A DNA stretch of 64,000 nt from an uncultured Bacillota bacterium (GCA_947165195.1 CAMUZJ010000001.1:1-64000), one strand, 5' to 3'; shown: positions 54,086 to 63,128, counted from the first letter of the stretch. Program-made: numbers and translations. The notes: generated from the sequence alone by a model not told the origin.

Positions 54086-54115
54086 TAACTTTACATTTAC
54101 AATACATTATTTTTA

Positions 54116-54144
54116 TTGAAAGAGACAAAAAAATATTTTATAAT
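54116..54144 (+). promoter_or_regulatory. Predicted sigma-A promoter of noc
   Basis: TTGAAA at 54116-54121, 17-nt spacer, TATAAT at 54139-54144. Separates noc from the mnmEG-rsmG group. Confidence 0.68.
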
Positions 54145-54185
54145 GATAATATAGGGATATTGAAGAATGGAACGAGGGGATAAAA

Positions 54186-55460
54186 ATGAATAATGAGCAA
54201 AGTAATGAGGTTGTATATTTATACTTAGATGATATTATACCTAATAGATTTCAACCGCGGGAAGTCTTTGATGAAAAAGCTTTAAAAGAGTTAGCTGTTT
54301 CTATAAGAGAACATGGTGTTATTCAGCCTATTATTGTCAGAAATGTAGGTGGAAAATACGAGATTATAGCTGGTGAGAGAAGATATAAAGCTACTGCTTT
54401 AGCTGGTTTAACAAAAATACCTGCTATTATTAGGAATTTAGATGATAAAGAAAGTTCTAAAGTAGCTTTATTAGAAAATTTACAAAGAAAAAATTTAAGC
54501 CCAATTGAAGAAGCTAGAACTTATCAAAAAATATTAGAAATTGATCAAATGACGCAAGAAGAATTAGCTAAAACAATGGGAAAAAGTCAATCATCAGTTG
54601 CAAATAAATTAAGATTATTATCATTGCCAGATGAAATACAGGATGCACTTTTAAAAGAACAAATTTCTGAAAGACACGCAAGAACTTTGTTAAATATACC
54701 TGATGTAAAAAAACAAAAAGAAATGTTAAGAAAAATTATTAACAATAAAATGACAGTAAGAAGTGTAGAAGATGAAATTAAGCAGATGTATCCTAGAGAA
54801 AATGATTTACCTAATGATAATGATTATTTAAATAATAATTTTGTAAATAATAATTCTTTGATGCCAACCGTTGATTTATCAGCACCTACTAATAATTATG
54901 GAAAAGTTACAGTTGCTCCACCAAATGAAGAAAATAACAATAAATCTAACATTTTAAATTATGGTGAAATTAATGATAGCAGCGATGAAGATAATGGAAA
55001 TCAATATAATCTAAATCAAGAATTTGGTAATACAAATATTGATATTCAGCAAATGAGACAAAGAGCAAATGATATAAATAAAAGTAATAATCAAAACGGG
55101 GGATTAGACTCATTACTAAATTTAGGTGATAATTCTCAAGGACCATCTATAAGTGGTGGAGAATTTAAATATATAACTCCTGCTGAAGGGATTATAAATG
55201 ATTCAACACAACAAAATGGAAAACAAGAAGAAGATTATTTTAAAGCAACAGAAGACGAAAATTTTAGTGATATATTTCCAGAAAGTTCTTTAAATGGAAC
55301 TAATAATAATATAAGTGGTAGTGAAAAATATTCTATAGATGAAGCAACAAATAAGATCAGAGATTTAATAGAAGATTTGAAAAAACATGGAATAGAAGCA
55401 TCTGCAGATGAAATGAATTTTGAGAAGACATATCAAATTATTATAAAAATAGAAAAATAA
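54186..55460 (+). CDS. noc: Nucleoid occlusion protein Noc (ParB-like CTPase) with an Asn-rich linker
   Basis: ParB paralogue that spreads from Noc sites and blocks division over the nucleoid. 424 aa versus about 283 in Bacillus. ParB/CTPase fold: IPNRFQPREVF, QPIIVR, AGERRYKA and LLENLQRKNLSPIEEA. The recognition helix GKSQSSVANKLRLLSLP matches Noc, not Spo0J (which here has GKSRSHITNMLGLL). Residues about 208-370 are an Asn/Ser-rich low-complexity insert; residues 375-424 form the dimer domain (YSIDEATNKIRDLIEDLKKH). The N-terminal amphipathic membrane helix of Bacillus Noc is missing. Position rsmG-noc-soj is canonical. Confidence 0.9.
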   Translation: MNNEQSNEVVYLYLDDIIPNRFQPREVFDEKALKELAVSIREHGVIQPIIVRNVGGKYEIIAGERRYKATALAGLTKIPAIIRNLDDKESSKVALLENLQRKNLSPIEEARTYQKILEIDQMTQEELAKTMGKSQSSVANKLRLLSLPDEIQDALLKEQISERHARTLLNIPDVKKQKEMLRKIINNKMTVRSVEDEIKQMYPRENDLPNDNDYLNNNFVNNNSLMPTVDLSAPTNNYGKVTVAPPNEENNNKSNILNYGEINDSSDEDNGNQYNLNQEFGNTNIDIQQMRQRANDINKSNNQNGGLDSLLNLGDNSQGPSISGGEFKYITPAEGIINDSTQQNGKQEEDYFKATEDENFSDIFPESSLNGTNNNISGSEKYSIDEATNKIRDLIEDLKKHGIEASADEMNFEKTYQIIIKIEK

Positions 55461-55480
55461 AATATATAATACTTAACAGA

Positions 55481-55513
55481 AAACTTAGACAATTTTGTGT
55501 AAGTTTTTTTCTC
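55481..55513 (+). terminator. Intrinsic terminator of noc
   Basis: AAACTTA/TAAGTTT arms (55481-55487 and 55500-55506), then seven T. Confidence 0.82.
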
Positions 55514-55514
55514 T

Positions 55515-55522
55515 TTCGACAA
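55515..55522 (-). promoter_or_regulatory. Possible Spo0A (0A) box upstream of soj
   Basis: TTGTCGAA on the minus strand (TTCGACAA on plus), identical to the three boxes upstream of the comK-like gene; 75 bp before the soj ATG, just downstream of the noc terminator. A possible TTTAAA-N17-TACAAT promoter follows at 55538-55566. Confidence 0.5.
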
Positions 55523-55596
55523 ATTTTTATAAAAACATTTAAAAAAATAGTATTCTTTGATACAATAATAAGTGAATATGGAAAATGGGTGATTAG

Positions 55597-56385
55597 ATGG
55601 GAAAGGTTATATCATTAGTAAATCAAAAAGGTGGTGTAGGAAAAACTACAACAAGTATTAATCTTTCTGCATCATTAGCAGTATTAGGGAAAAAAACCTT
55701 ATTAATAGATTTGGATCCCCAAGGAAATACAACTACTGGTGTAGGAATAAATAAAGGTGAAATAGAAAAGAGTGCTTATGATGTTTTAGTTGGCGAATGT
55801 GAAATAACAGAAGCTATTATTAAAACAAAGTATAAAAATTTATCAGTTTTACCTGCTACTATTAATTTGGCGGGAATTGATATTGAATTAATAGATAAAA
55901 GCAGAGAAAATGATGGATTCTTAAAAGGTGAACAATTAAAAAAACATATAGAAACTATTAGAGAAAAATATGATTATATTATTATTGATTGTCCACCTTC
56001 ATTAGGAATTATTACAACAAATGCATTAACTGCTTCAAATTCAGTTATTATTCCAGTACAATGTGAGTTCTTTGCACTAGAAGGAATCACACAATTATTA
56101 AAAACAATTATGTTAGCTCAAAAGAACTTGAATCCAGCTCTAGATATAGAAGGAGTATTGTTGACAATGCTAGACTCTAGAACCAATTTAGGATTTGAAG
56201 TAGTAGATGATATTAGAAATTTCTTTAAAGAAAAAGTATACAACACAATAATTCCTAGATTAGTTAGATTAACAGAAGCACCATCACATGGAGAGCCAAT
56301 TATTGCTTATGATCCAAAAAGTAGAGGGTCAGAAGCTTATCTAAATTTAGCAAAGGAAGTGATTTCAAGAAATGGAAACCAATAA
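55597..56385 (+). CDS. soj: Chromosome partitioning ATPase ParA/Soj
   Basis: MinD/ParA-type ATPase regulating DnaA and acting with Spo0J. 262 aa. Deviant Walker A NQKGGVGKTTTSINL at residue 9, IDLDPQGNTTTG and IIDCPPSLGI. Overlaps spo0J by 14 nt. Confidence 0.97.
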   Translation: MGKVISLVNQKGGVGKTTTSINLSASLAVLGKKTLLIDLDPQGNTTTGVGINKGEIEKSAYDVLVGECEITEAIIKTKYKNLSVLPATINLAGIDIELIDKSRENDGFLKGEQLKKHIETIREKYDYIIIDCPPSLGIITTNALTASNSVIIPVQCEFFALEGITQLLKTIMLAQKNLNPALDIEGVLLTMLDSRTNLGFEVVDDIRNFFKEKVYNTIIPRLVRLTEAPSHGEPIIAYDPKSRGSEAYLNLAKEVISRNGNQ

Positions 56386-57283
56386 TGAAAATCAATCTAC
56401 AACTAAAAGAAGAGCATTAGGTAGAGGATTGGAAGAATTGTTTTACAATGAACCAATTAATTATGAAAAAGTAGAAGAAAAAATTATTAATCAAACTCCA
56501 AAAGAAGAAATAACAATGCTTAAATTAGAGGAATTAAGAAGTAATCCGTACCAACCAAGGAAAATATTTGATGAAGAAGCATTACAAGAGTTAGCTACAT
56601 CTATAAAAGAGCATGGAGTATTTCAACCAATTATCGTAAAAAAGAGCATAAAAGGCTATGAAATTATAGCTGGTGAGCGAAGAGTTAAAGCATCATTATT
56701 AGCTGGAAAAAAAGAAATACCAGCTATTATTAGAGATTTTGATGACACAGAAATGATGGAAATAGCTTTATTAGAAAATTTGCAAAGAGAAAATTTAAGT
56801 GCCATAGAAGAGTCATTGGCTTATAAAAAACTGCAAGATACTTTAGGCCTTACTCAGGAACAATTAGCTCAAAGATTAGGAAAAAGTAGAAGTCATATTA
56901 CAAATATGTTAGGACTTTTAAATTTACCAGAGTCCATTCAAAAAGAGGTAGGCGAAAAGAAAATAACAATGGGCCATGCTAGGGTTTTGAGTAAATTAGA
57001 AAGTAAAGAACAACAAGAAGAATTAGCAAATAAAGTTATTAATAATGGATTAAGCGTTAGAGAGTTAGAAGATTTAACTAAAGAAAAAGACCAATACGCT
57101 AGAACTCATAAAATTAATAAATCTTATAAAGCGAACAGTGAATATAAATATGTACAAGAAGATTTATGTGAGAAGTTAGGAACTAAAGTAAAAATAAAAA
57201 ATAATAAAATAGAAATTAGTTTTGTAAATGGCAACGACTTAAATAGAATCTTAGAAATTATGCAAATAGAAACTAGAGGATAA
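56372..57283 (+). CDS. spo0J: Chromosome partitioning protein ParB/Spo0J
   Basis: CTP-dependent clamp that loads at parS and recruits SMC. 303 aa: N-terminal RRALGRGLEELF motif (Soj activating), RSNPYQPRKIFDEEAL, AGERRVKAS, LLENLQRENLSAIEEA, then the HTH with GKSRSHITNMLGLLNLP and dimer domain. Two matching parS sites lie at 37711 and 37753. Confidence 0.97.
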   Translation: METNNENQSTTKRRALGRGLEELFYNEPINYEKVEEKIINQTPKEEITMLKLEELRSNPYQPRKIFDEEALQELATSIKEHGVFQPIIVKKSIKGYEIIAGERRVKASLLAGKKEIPAIIRDFDDTEMMEIALLENLQRENLSAIEESLAYKKLQDTLGLTQEQLAQRLGKSRSHITNMLGLLNLPESIQKEVGEKKITMGHARVLSKLESKEQQEELANKVINNGLSVRELEDLTKEKDQYARTHKINKSYKANSEYKYVQEDLCEKLGTKVKIKNNKIEISFVNGNDLNRILEIMQIETRG

Positions 57284-57287
57284 AACT

Positions 57288-58106
57288 ATGGAAAATTTAT
57301 TGGATTTTATTGTTAGCCTAAAGTTACTGATTCTTCCTATTATATATATAATAATAGGAATTATTGCATATGAAATAATTAAAAGAATTATTAAAAAAGT
57401 AACCCTTAATGGACAAAAAAAATTTCAAAGAAAGCAGCAGAAACAAAGAATAGAAACTTTGATTAGTCTTGTTCTAAATATTATAAAATATATAATAGTT
57501 GTAATTGTGATAGTTGGGATATTAGGAACTTTTGGAGTAAATATTACCTCAATCGTAGCAGGATTAGGTGTTACAACAGCTATTATAGGTCTTGCTTTTC
57601 AAGATTTAGCAAAAGACATCATAGCAGGATTTTCTATAATTACTGAGGCACAATATGAAGTGGGAGATACAATAGAAGTAGATGGTTTTATGGGAGAAGT
57701 TGTATTTTTAGGACTTAAGACAACAAGAATTAGGGACTATAAAGGTGCTACTAAAATTATTGCTAATCACAATATGGACAAAATAATAAATTATAGCATA
57801 AATAACTCATTAGCTGTTGTAGATATACCAATTGACTATGATAATGATATTGAAAAAGTTGAAAAAGTTTTAAATAAACTTGCAGAAGAATTAGATGGCA
57901 AAATTAAAGAAGCAAGAGGAAGAATGCAAGTATGGGGAATTGATGGTATAGAAAATAGTGATGTTATTTTTAGGATTGTTCTAGAAGTAGAGCCTATGAA
58001 ACATTTAGCAATTCAGCGTTATTTAAGAAAAGAAATAAAAAGGGCATTTGATGAAGCTGGAATAAAAGAACCATTTACTAGATACGAGGTGCATAATGGA
58101 AAATAG
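57288..58106 (+). CDS. Small-conductance mechanosensitive channel (MscS family)
   Basis: 272 aa: three membrane helices (residues about 12-32, 62-84, 90-112; TM3 with GLGVTTAIIGLAFQDLAKDI), then the beta domain (FSIITEAQYEVGDTIEVDGFMGEV, RDYKGATKIIANHNM) and the alpha/beta C-terminus. Resembles YkuT/YggB. 4 bp after spo0J and overlapping the next gene, so part of the soj operon. Confidence 0.92.
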   Translation: MENLLDFIVSLKLLILPIIYIIIGIIAYEIIKRIIKKVTLNGQKKFQRKQQKQRIETLISLVLNIIKYIIVVIVIVGILGTFGVNITSIVAGLGVTTAIIGLAFQDLAKDIIAGFSIITEAQYEVGDTIEVDGFMGEVVFLGLKTTRIRDYKGATKIIANHNMDKIINYSINNSLAVVDIPIDYDNDIEKVEKVLNKLAEELDGKIKEARGRMQVWGIDGIENSDVIFRIVLEVEPMKHLAIQRYLRKEIKRAFDEAGIKEPFTRYEVHNGK

Positions 58107-58296
58107 TTTAAAATATGATATAGGAACGAAAGTAGTTATGAAAAAACAACATCCTTGTGGAAGCAATGAATGGGAAATAACTAGAGTCGGAGCAGATATT
58201 AAAATCAAATGTCTTAATTGTGGAAGGACAATTCTTTTACCTAGGGTTGAATTTAATAAAAAACTTAAGAAAATAATTTCACAGGAAGGGCAATAA
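58096..58296 (+). CDS. DUF951 family protein
   Basis: 66 aa with the DUF951 pattern: YDIGTKVVMKKQHPCGSNEW, then RVGADIKIKCLNCGRTILLP. Three Cys (HPCG, CLNCG) suggest zinc. Function unknown. Overlaps the mscS-like gene by 11 nt; the family is commonly found beside mscS and ychF in Firmicutes. Confidence 0.92.
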   Translation: MENSLKYDIGTKVVMKKQHPCGSNEWEITRVGADIKIKCLNCGRTILLPRVEFNKKLKKIISQEGQ

Positions 58297-58297
58297 T

Positions 58298-59893
58298 ATG
58301 AATGATAAGAAAAAATTAAGATTAAAGAAATTTTACTTTCATCCAATAACTGTCTACTTAATATTAATAGGACTAACTATTATATTAAGTGGAATCTTAT
58401 CTAGCTTAGAAATGCAAGCAACCTATGATGTGGTTAATAAAAATACATTAGAATTAGAATCAACACTGGTTGCTGTTGAGAATATGTTTAGTTTTGATGG
58501 ACTAAAATTTATAATAAGTAATGCAGCTAAAAATTTCTTGAGTTTTGGTCCATTGTCTAGTTTAATTATTTCCTTAATAGGAATAACAATTGCAGAAGCT
58601 ACTGGATTAATTGAAGTATTTTCAAGAAAATATTTAAAAAAAATACCAAAAGGAACGTTAACATTTTTAATAATTTTAGTAGCAACAATTTCATCATTAA
58701 TCAATGATGTTGGATACACAATTTTAATTCCTTTGATTGCATTGGTCTACTTTATTATTGGTAGAAACCCAATTTTAGGAATTGTAACAACATTTTGTGG
58801 AGTAGCATTTGGATATGGAGTTTCAATATTTGTTGGTTCTACAGAAGTTGCATTGATAAATTATACAAAGTTATCAAGTATGTTGATTGATGAAACGTCT
58901 CATATATCTTTGACAAGTAACTTGATATTTATTATATTAACATCTATTATTTTATCTATAGTAGGAACCTTAATAATAGAAAAAATAATAGCTCCTAAGA
59001 TAGGCAAATATAAAAAAGAAGAAGACACTATGGCAACAGAGCAATATAAATCCATAAGCTTAGAAGAGGAAGAGCAAAAATTAATAGAGCAAGAAAAGAA
59101 TGAAAAAAAAGGATTAAGATGCTCTATGATAGTAGGAATTATAGTAGTTCTAATATTTATATATTCCTTACTCCCTAATTTACCAAGTTCTGGTATGTTA
59201 TTAGATATGAATGAAAATACCTATTTGAATCAATTATTTGGAGATAATTCATATTTTCAAGATGGATTTACTTATATGGTTGCTCTATTCTTCATATTAA
59301 CAGGTTTAGCATATGGAATAGGTTCAAAATCTATAAAAAGTGACAAAGAATTGATAGAAAGAGCTAATAATAGATTTTCACAAGTAGGTTCCGTATTAAT
59401 GTTAATGTTTGTTGTAGCTCAATTTATAGCAATATTTAAAAAGACTAATATTGGAATAATTATAACCTCATGGTTAGCTAACTTATTAGAATTTTTAAAT
59501 CCTACAGGAATTCCTTTACTTATCTTGACTGTAGTATTTATTGCCTTATCAAATTTTGTATTAACAGGTGCTGGAACTAAATGGATGATATTTTCACCTG
59601 TAGTAGTTCCAATGTTTATGCAATCAAATATATCTCCACAATTTGCTCAGGTTGTTATGAGAGCTGGAGATTCTATGACAAATGGATATACACCTTTCTT
59701 AGCATCCTTTGTTATTTTCTTAGGATACCTAAATATATATAACTTAAATAAAGAAAAACCATACTCTATTAAAAGAGCACTTAATTTAATAACTCCATAT
59801 TTCTTAATTATATCTATAACATGGATTTTAATAATAGTAGGATGGTATATACTGGGATTACCAATAGGGCCTAATGTTTATCCAACAATTTAA
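58298..59893 (+). CDS. AbgT family transporter
   Basis: 531 aa, about ten to eleven membrane helices. The AbgT family (p-aminobenzoyl-glutamate uptake, some drug exporters) is recognised from FGPLSSLIISLIGITIAEAT, SLINDVGYTILIPLIALVYF, NFVLTGAGTKWMIFSPVVVP and MRAGDSMTNGYTPF. SD GGAAGGGC, one base after the previous gene. Substrate not predictable. A hydrophilic loop (about residues 240-275) is normal for the family. Confidence 0.9.
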   Translation: MNDKKKLRLKKFYFHPITVYLILIGLTIILSGILSSLEMQATYDVVNKNTLELESTLVAVENMFSFDGLKFIISNAAKNFLSFGPLSSLIISLIGITIAEATGLIEVFSRKYLKKIPKGTLTFLIILVATISSLINDVGYTILIPLIALVYFIIGRNPILGIVTTFCGVAFGYGVSIFVGSTEVALINYTKLSSMLIDETSHISLTSNLIFIILTSIILSIVGTLIIEKIIAPKIGKYKKEEDTMATEQYKSISLEEEEQKLIEQEKNEKKGLRCSMIVGIIVVLIFIYSLLPNLPSSGMLLDMNENTYLNQLFGDNSYFQDGFTYMVALFFILTGLAYGIGSKSIKSDKELIERANNRFSQVGSVLMLMFVVAQFIAIFKKTNIGIIITSWLANLLEFLNPTGIPLLILTVVFIALSNFVLTGAGTKWMIFSPVVVPMFMQSNISPQFAQVVMRAGDSMTNGYTPFLASFVIFLGYLNIYNLNKEKPYSIKRALNLITPYFLIISITWILIIVGWYILGLPIGPNVYPTI

Positions 59894-59902
59894 AATTTTA
59901 AG

Positions 59903-59931
59903 ACTTTTATGTAAATCATAAAAGTTTTTTT
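59903..59931 (+). terminator. Intrinsic terminator after the AbgT gene
   Basis: Perfect 9-bp stem ACTTTTATG/CATAAAAGT (59903-59911, 59917-59925), 5-nt loop, followed by seven T. Confidence 0.88.
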
Positions 59932-59999
59932 CTTCTATTATCCATAAAATAAAAATAATGTGCTATAATACTTAGGAAAATATTTTTGGAGGTAATATT

Positions 60000-61100
60000 A
60001 TGAGTTTAACAGCAGGAATAGTAGGATTACCAAATGTAGGAAAGTCTACTTTATTTAATGCAATAACAAATCAAAAAATATTAGCAGAAAATTATCCATT
60101 TGCTACTATTGAACCTAATGTTGGGATTGTAACAGTTCCAGATGATAGAATGGACAAATTGAAAGATATGTATAATCCTGAAAGATTTATACCAACTGCT
60201 TACGAATTTACAGATATAGCTGGATTAGTAAAAGGTGCTTCACAAGGAGAAGGTTTAGGAAATAAATTTTTATCTCATATAAGAGAAGTAGATGCTATTG
60301 TTGAAGTGGTTAGATGCTTTGATGATGGGAAGATTATTCATGTTGATGGTAATGTTGACCCAGTAAGAGATATTGAAACAATTAATTTAGAACTTTCAAT
60401 ATCAGATTTAGATGTTATTAATAGTAGATTAGAAAGAGTTGCAAAGAAGGCAAGAACTACTAAAAATAAGGATGATATGCTAGAAGTAGAAGCTCTACAA
60501 AAATCAAAAGAAGCATTAGAAAAAAATATACCATTAAGACAAGTAGAATATACAGAAGAAGAAAGAAGATTATTAAAATCCTATAGTTTTTTAACAATAA
60601 AACCTATTATTTATTTAGCTAATATTAAAGAAGAAGATTTATCAAAAGAAGATAATATGTATGTAAAAAAAGTAAAAGAATATGCCGATAAAGAGAACGC
60701 AAAAGTAGTAAGTTTATGTGCTAAAGTAGAAGAAGAATTAAGTGAACTAACAAAAGAAGATAAAGAGGAAATGTTAGAAGGATTAGGATTAGATTCTTCA
60801 GGATTAGACAAATTAATTCAAGCAACTTACGATATACTAGGTTTAGCAACATACTTTACAGTAGGAAAAGATGAAGTTAGAGCTTGGACCTTTAAAAAGG
60901 GTATGAATGCTAAACAATGTGCGGGAATTATCCATACAGATTTTGAGAAAGGCTTTATAAGAGCCGAAGTAATTTCATATACTGATCTTATAGAGCAAGG
61001 GAGCGAATTAAAAGTAAAAGAAGCAGGAAAAGCTAGATTGGAAGGAAAAGATTATATAATGCAAGATGGAGATATTTGCCACTTTAGATTTAATGTATAG
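60000..61100 (+). CDS. ychF: Ribosome-binding ATPase YchF
   Basis: Obg-related P-loop ATPase binding the large ribosomal subunit. 366 aa: GLPNVGKSTLFNAITN at residue 8, TDIAGLVKGASQGEGLGNKFL, and the C-terminal TGS domain (KDEVRAWTFKKGMNAKQCAGIIH). Located before rpsF-ssb-rpsR, as in Bacillus (yyaF). Confidence 0.97.
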   Translation: MSLTAGIVGLPNVGKSTLFNAITNQKILAENYPFATIEPNVGIVTVPDDRMDKLKDMYNPERFIPTAYEFTDIAGLVKGASQGEGLGNKFLSHIREVDAIVEVVRCFDDGKIIHVDGNVDPVRDIETINLELSISDLDVINSRLERVAKKARTTKNKDDMLEVEALQKSKEALEKNIPLRQVEYTEEERRLLKSYSFLTIKPIIYLANIKEEDLSKEDNMYVKKVKEYADKENAKVVSLCAKVEEELSELTKEDKEEMLEGLGLDSSGLDKLIQATYDILGLATYFTVGKDEVRAWTFKKGMNAKQCAGIIHTDFEKGFIRAEVISYTDLIEQGSELKVKEAGKARLEGKDYIMQDGDICHFRFNV

Positions 61101-61110
61101 GGATTGAAAT

Positions 61111-61887
61111 ATGTTAGAAACTAAAATAAAAATATTTGAAACAAAAATAGAAGATGGAATATTTAGTAGAAATAAAAAATTTTATCCATCTAATGTTACA
61201 GAAAGTGATATATTAAAACGTTTTTTAAGTGTAAAAGAGTATGTTGGAAAAAAATATGGATTTAATGGTAAAAGAGTTTTTCAGCCTCTTCAAAAAAATG
61301 GTACTAACAATGTGGAATATCCAGATGGAAAATATATTATATTAGATGAATCCTACATGACAAAAGAAGATTATTGGTTTGAAAGAATACCAACAGATAT
61401 TTTGATATTAGAAGAAAAGTATAAAGGTATTGTGATTGGACATCAAATGGCAGATTGTCCTATCTTAATAGCAGAAGATAGACAAAAAGGAGTAACTGCT
61501 TTAGCACACTGTGGTGCATCATATATTGATAGGTTGTTGCCTAAACAAACGATTGAGGCATTAATAAATGCCTATAATAGCAATTTAGAGGATATATATG
61601 TCTATGTTGGAAGTTGCGCTAAAAAAGAAAATTATGTATATGATAGATTTCCAATTTGGGCTAAGAATAATGCAATATGGGATAAAAATATTAGCTTAGA
61701 AGATGATGGGTATCATATTAATTTAAATGGAGCAATTAAGCAACAATTACAAGATATAGGAATTATCCATATAGAAGAAAGTCCAATAGATACTATTTTA
61801 GATAATAGCTACTACTCTCATGTTGCAGCAATAAAGGGAGATATCAAAAAAATTGGTCAAAATTTTGTAGGGTTTTATTATATATAA
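61111..61887 (+). CDS. Laccase-domain protein (PgeF/YfiH-like), divergent
   Basis: 258 aa multicopper-fold purine nucleoside phosphorylase-like/peptidoglycan-editing family. Metal-site motifs visible: VIGHQMADCPILI (ADC Cys) and ALAHCGASYIDRL, where AHCGA replaces the usual AHAGWRG. VYVGSCAKKENYVYD corresponds to the GPxIxxxxYEV motif. Divergent, so biochemical role uncertain. 10 bp after ychF. Confidence 0.75.
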   Translation: MLETKIKIFETKIEDGIFSRNKKFYPSNVTESDILKRFLSVKEYVGKKYGFNGKRVFQPLQKNGTNNVEYPDGKYIILDESYMTKEDYWFERIPTDILILEEKYKGIVIGHQMADCPILIAEDRQKGVTALAHCGASYIDRLLPKQTIEALINAYNSNLEDIYVYVGSCAKKENYVYDRFPIWAKNNAIWDKNISLEDDGYHINLNGAIKQQLQDIGIIHIEESPIDTILDNSYYSHVAAIKGDIKKIGQNFVGFYYI

Positions 61888-61943
61888 ATAAAAAATAATT
61901 GAATTTATGTAAGTTTATGAAATATAAAATAAGAAAAAATTGC

Positions 61944-61972
61944 TAGACAAGTAAAGGTATTTTTGTTATAAT
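61944..61972 (+). promoter_or_regulatory. Predicted sigma-A promoter of rpsF-ssb-rpsR
   Basis: TAGACA at 61944-61949, 17-nt spacer, TATAAT at 61967-61972. Confidence 0.75.
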
Positions 61973-61978
61973 ACCTAC

Positions 61979-62030
61979 GAGTATTTTAAATACTCCTTGC
62001 TGCATATGCGGCCTTATGTCCAAAAGGAGG
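61979..62030 (+). promoter_or_regulatory. rpsF leader with mutually exclusive hairpins (S6:S18-type regulation)
   Basis: GAGTATT/AATACTC (61979-61985, 61989-61995) forms a perfect 7-bp hairpin. Alternatively CTCCTT (61993-61998) pairs with AAGGAG (62024-62029), which is the SD of rpsF, around an inner GCTGCATATGCGGC hairpin. Both cannot form at once. rpsF leaders in bacteria bind the S6:S18 complex; this arrangement would hide or free the SD. Confidence 0.65.
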
Positions 62031-62038
62031 TGTCAAGA

Positions 62039-62326
62039 ATGAATAAATATGAAATTATGTTCGTTGTAAGACCAGATATGGAAGAAGCAGAAATTAAAAA
62101 AACTGCTGAAGAAATGAAAAAGGTTTTAGAAAATGGACATGCTACTTTTGTAGAAGAAAAAAGTATGGGTCAAAGAGAATTAGCATACGAAATCAAAAAA
62201 TTTAAGACTGGATACTATTTCTTATACATAGTTGAAACAAATTCAGATGTTGTAAATGAATTTGATCGTGTTGTTAGAATTAACGAAAAAGTTATTCGTC
62301 ATTTAATTGTTAAAGTAGAAGACTAA
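62039..62326 (+). CDS. rpsF: 30S ribosomal protein S6
   Basis: 95 aa from the ATG at 62039 (MNKYEIMFVVRPDMEE) after AAAAGGAGG; an upstream in-frame extension is leader. S6 binds S18 on the 30S platform. YEIKKFKTGYYFLY and HLIVKVED fit the family. Confidence 0.97.
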   Translation: MNKYEIMFVVRPDMEEAEIKKTAEEMKKVLENGHATFVEEKSMGQRELAYEIKKFKTGYYFLYIVETNSDVVNEFDRVVRINEKVIRHLIVKVED

Positions 62327-62347
62327 TAAAAAAGAAGAGGGTAATTT

Positions 62348-62848
62348 ATGAATAAAGTTTTTTTAATAGGAAGATTAACCAGAGATCCTGAATTAAGATA
62401 TACTGGTAGCAATTTACCGGTAGCAACTTTTTCTTTAGCTGTAAATAGAAATTATACTACTCAAAGTGGAGAAAGAGAAGCTGATTTTATCAATATAGTT
62501 GTATGGAGAAAGCAAGCTGAAAATGTAAAAAATTATCTTTCACAAGGTAGTCAAGTAGCAATAGAAGGTAGAATTCAAACAAGAAGCTATGATGATAATA
62601 ATGGACAAAAAAGATATGTAACAGAAGTAATAGCTGATAACGTTGAATTTATAGGATCTAGAAGTTCTTCAAATAATTCTAATAATACTAATACTACTGA
62701 TATGAATCAAAGCAATAATGTAAATAGTGGTCCAAGTCCATATGACTTCGGTAGTAGTACAGAACCAAAAGGAACAAATGTAGATAGTAATCCATTTGCG
62801 GATTTTGGTTCAAGTATTCAAATTAGCGATGATGAATTACCTTTCTAG
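62348..62848 (+). CDS. ssb: Single-stranded DNA-binding protein
   Basis: 166 aa: OB fold (MNKVFLIGRLTRDPELRYTG, FSLAVNRNYT, FINIVVWRKQAENVKNYLSQ), Asn/Ser-rich linker, and the acidic tail SDDELPF that recruits partners. Between rpsF and rpsR as usual. Confidence 0.98.
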   Translation: MNKVFLIGRLTRDPELRYTGSNLPVATFSLAVNRNYTTQSGEREADFINIVVWRKQAENVKNYLSQGSQVAIEGRIQTRSYDDNNGQKRYVTEVIADNVEFIGSRSSSNNSNNTNTTDMNQSNNVNSGPSPYDFGSSTEPKGTNVDSNPFADFGSSIQISDDELPF

Positions 62849-62866
62849 AAAAAAGGAGGAAATGAA

Positions 62867-63085
62867 ATGGCAGAAGGATATAGAAGAAAAAAGAAAATCT
62901 GTTTAATGTGTGCTAATAAAATAGATGTAGACTATAAAAATCCAGAAAGTTTAAGAAGATTTATAAATGAAAAAGGTAAAATGGTACCTAGAAGAGTTAC
63001 TGGAACATGTGCATTACATCAAAGAGTTGTATCTAAGCAAGTAAAAAGAGCTAGATCTATTGCTTTTTTACCATATTCTAAATAA
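62867..63085 (+). CDS. rpsR: 30S ribosomal protein S18
   Basis: 72 aa; KKKICLMCANKIDVDYKNPE and the C-terminal RRVTGTCALHQRVVSKQVKR with AIAFLPY-like AFLPYSK. CxxC...C...H pattern suggests the zinc-binding form. SD AAAGGAGG. Confidence 0.97.
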   Translation: MAEGYRRKKKICLMCANKIDVDYKNPESLRRFINEKGKMVPRRVTGTCALHQRVVSKQVKRARSIAFLPYSK

Positions 63086-63090
63086 AAATT

Positions 63091-63116
63091 ACATACCAAG
63101 TTGGTATGTTTTTTTT
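63091..63116 (+). terminator. Intrinsic terminator of rpsF-ssb-rpsR
   Basis: Perfect ACATACC/GGTATGT stem, 5-nt loop, followed by eight T. Confidence 0.9.
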
Positions 63117-63128
63117 GACTCTTATAGT

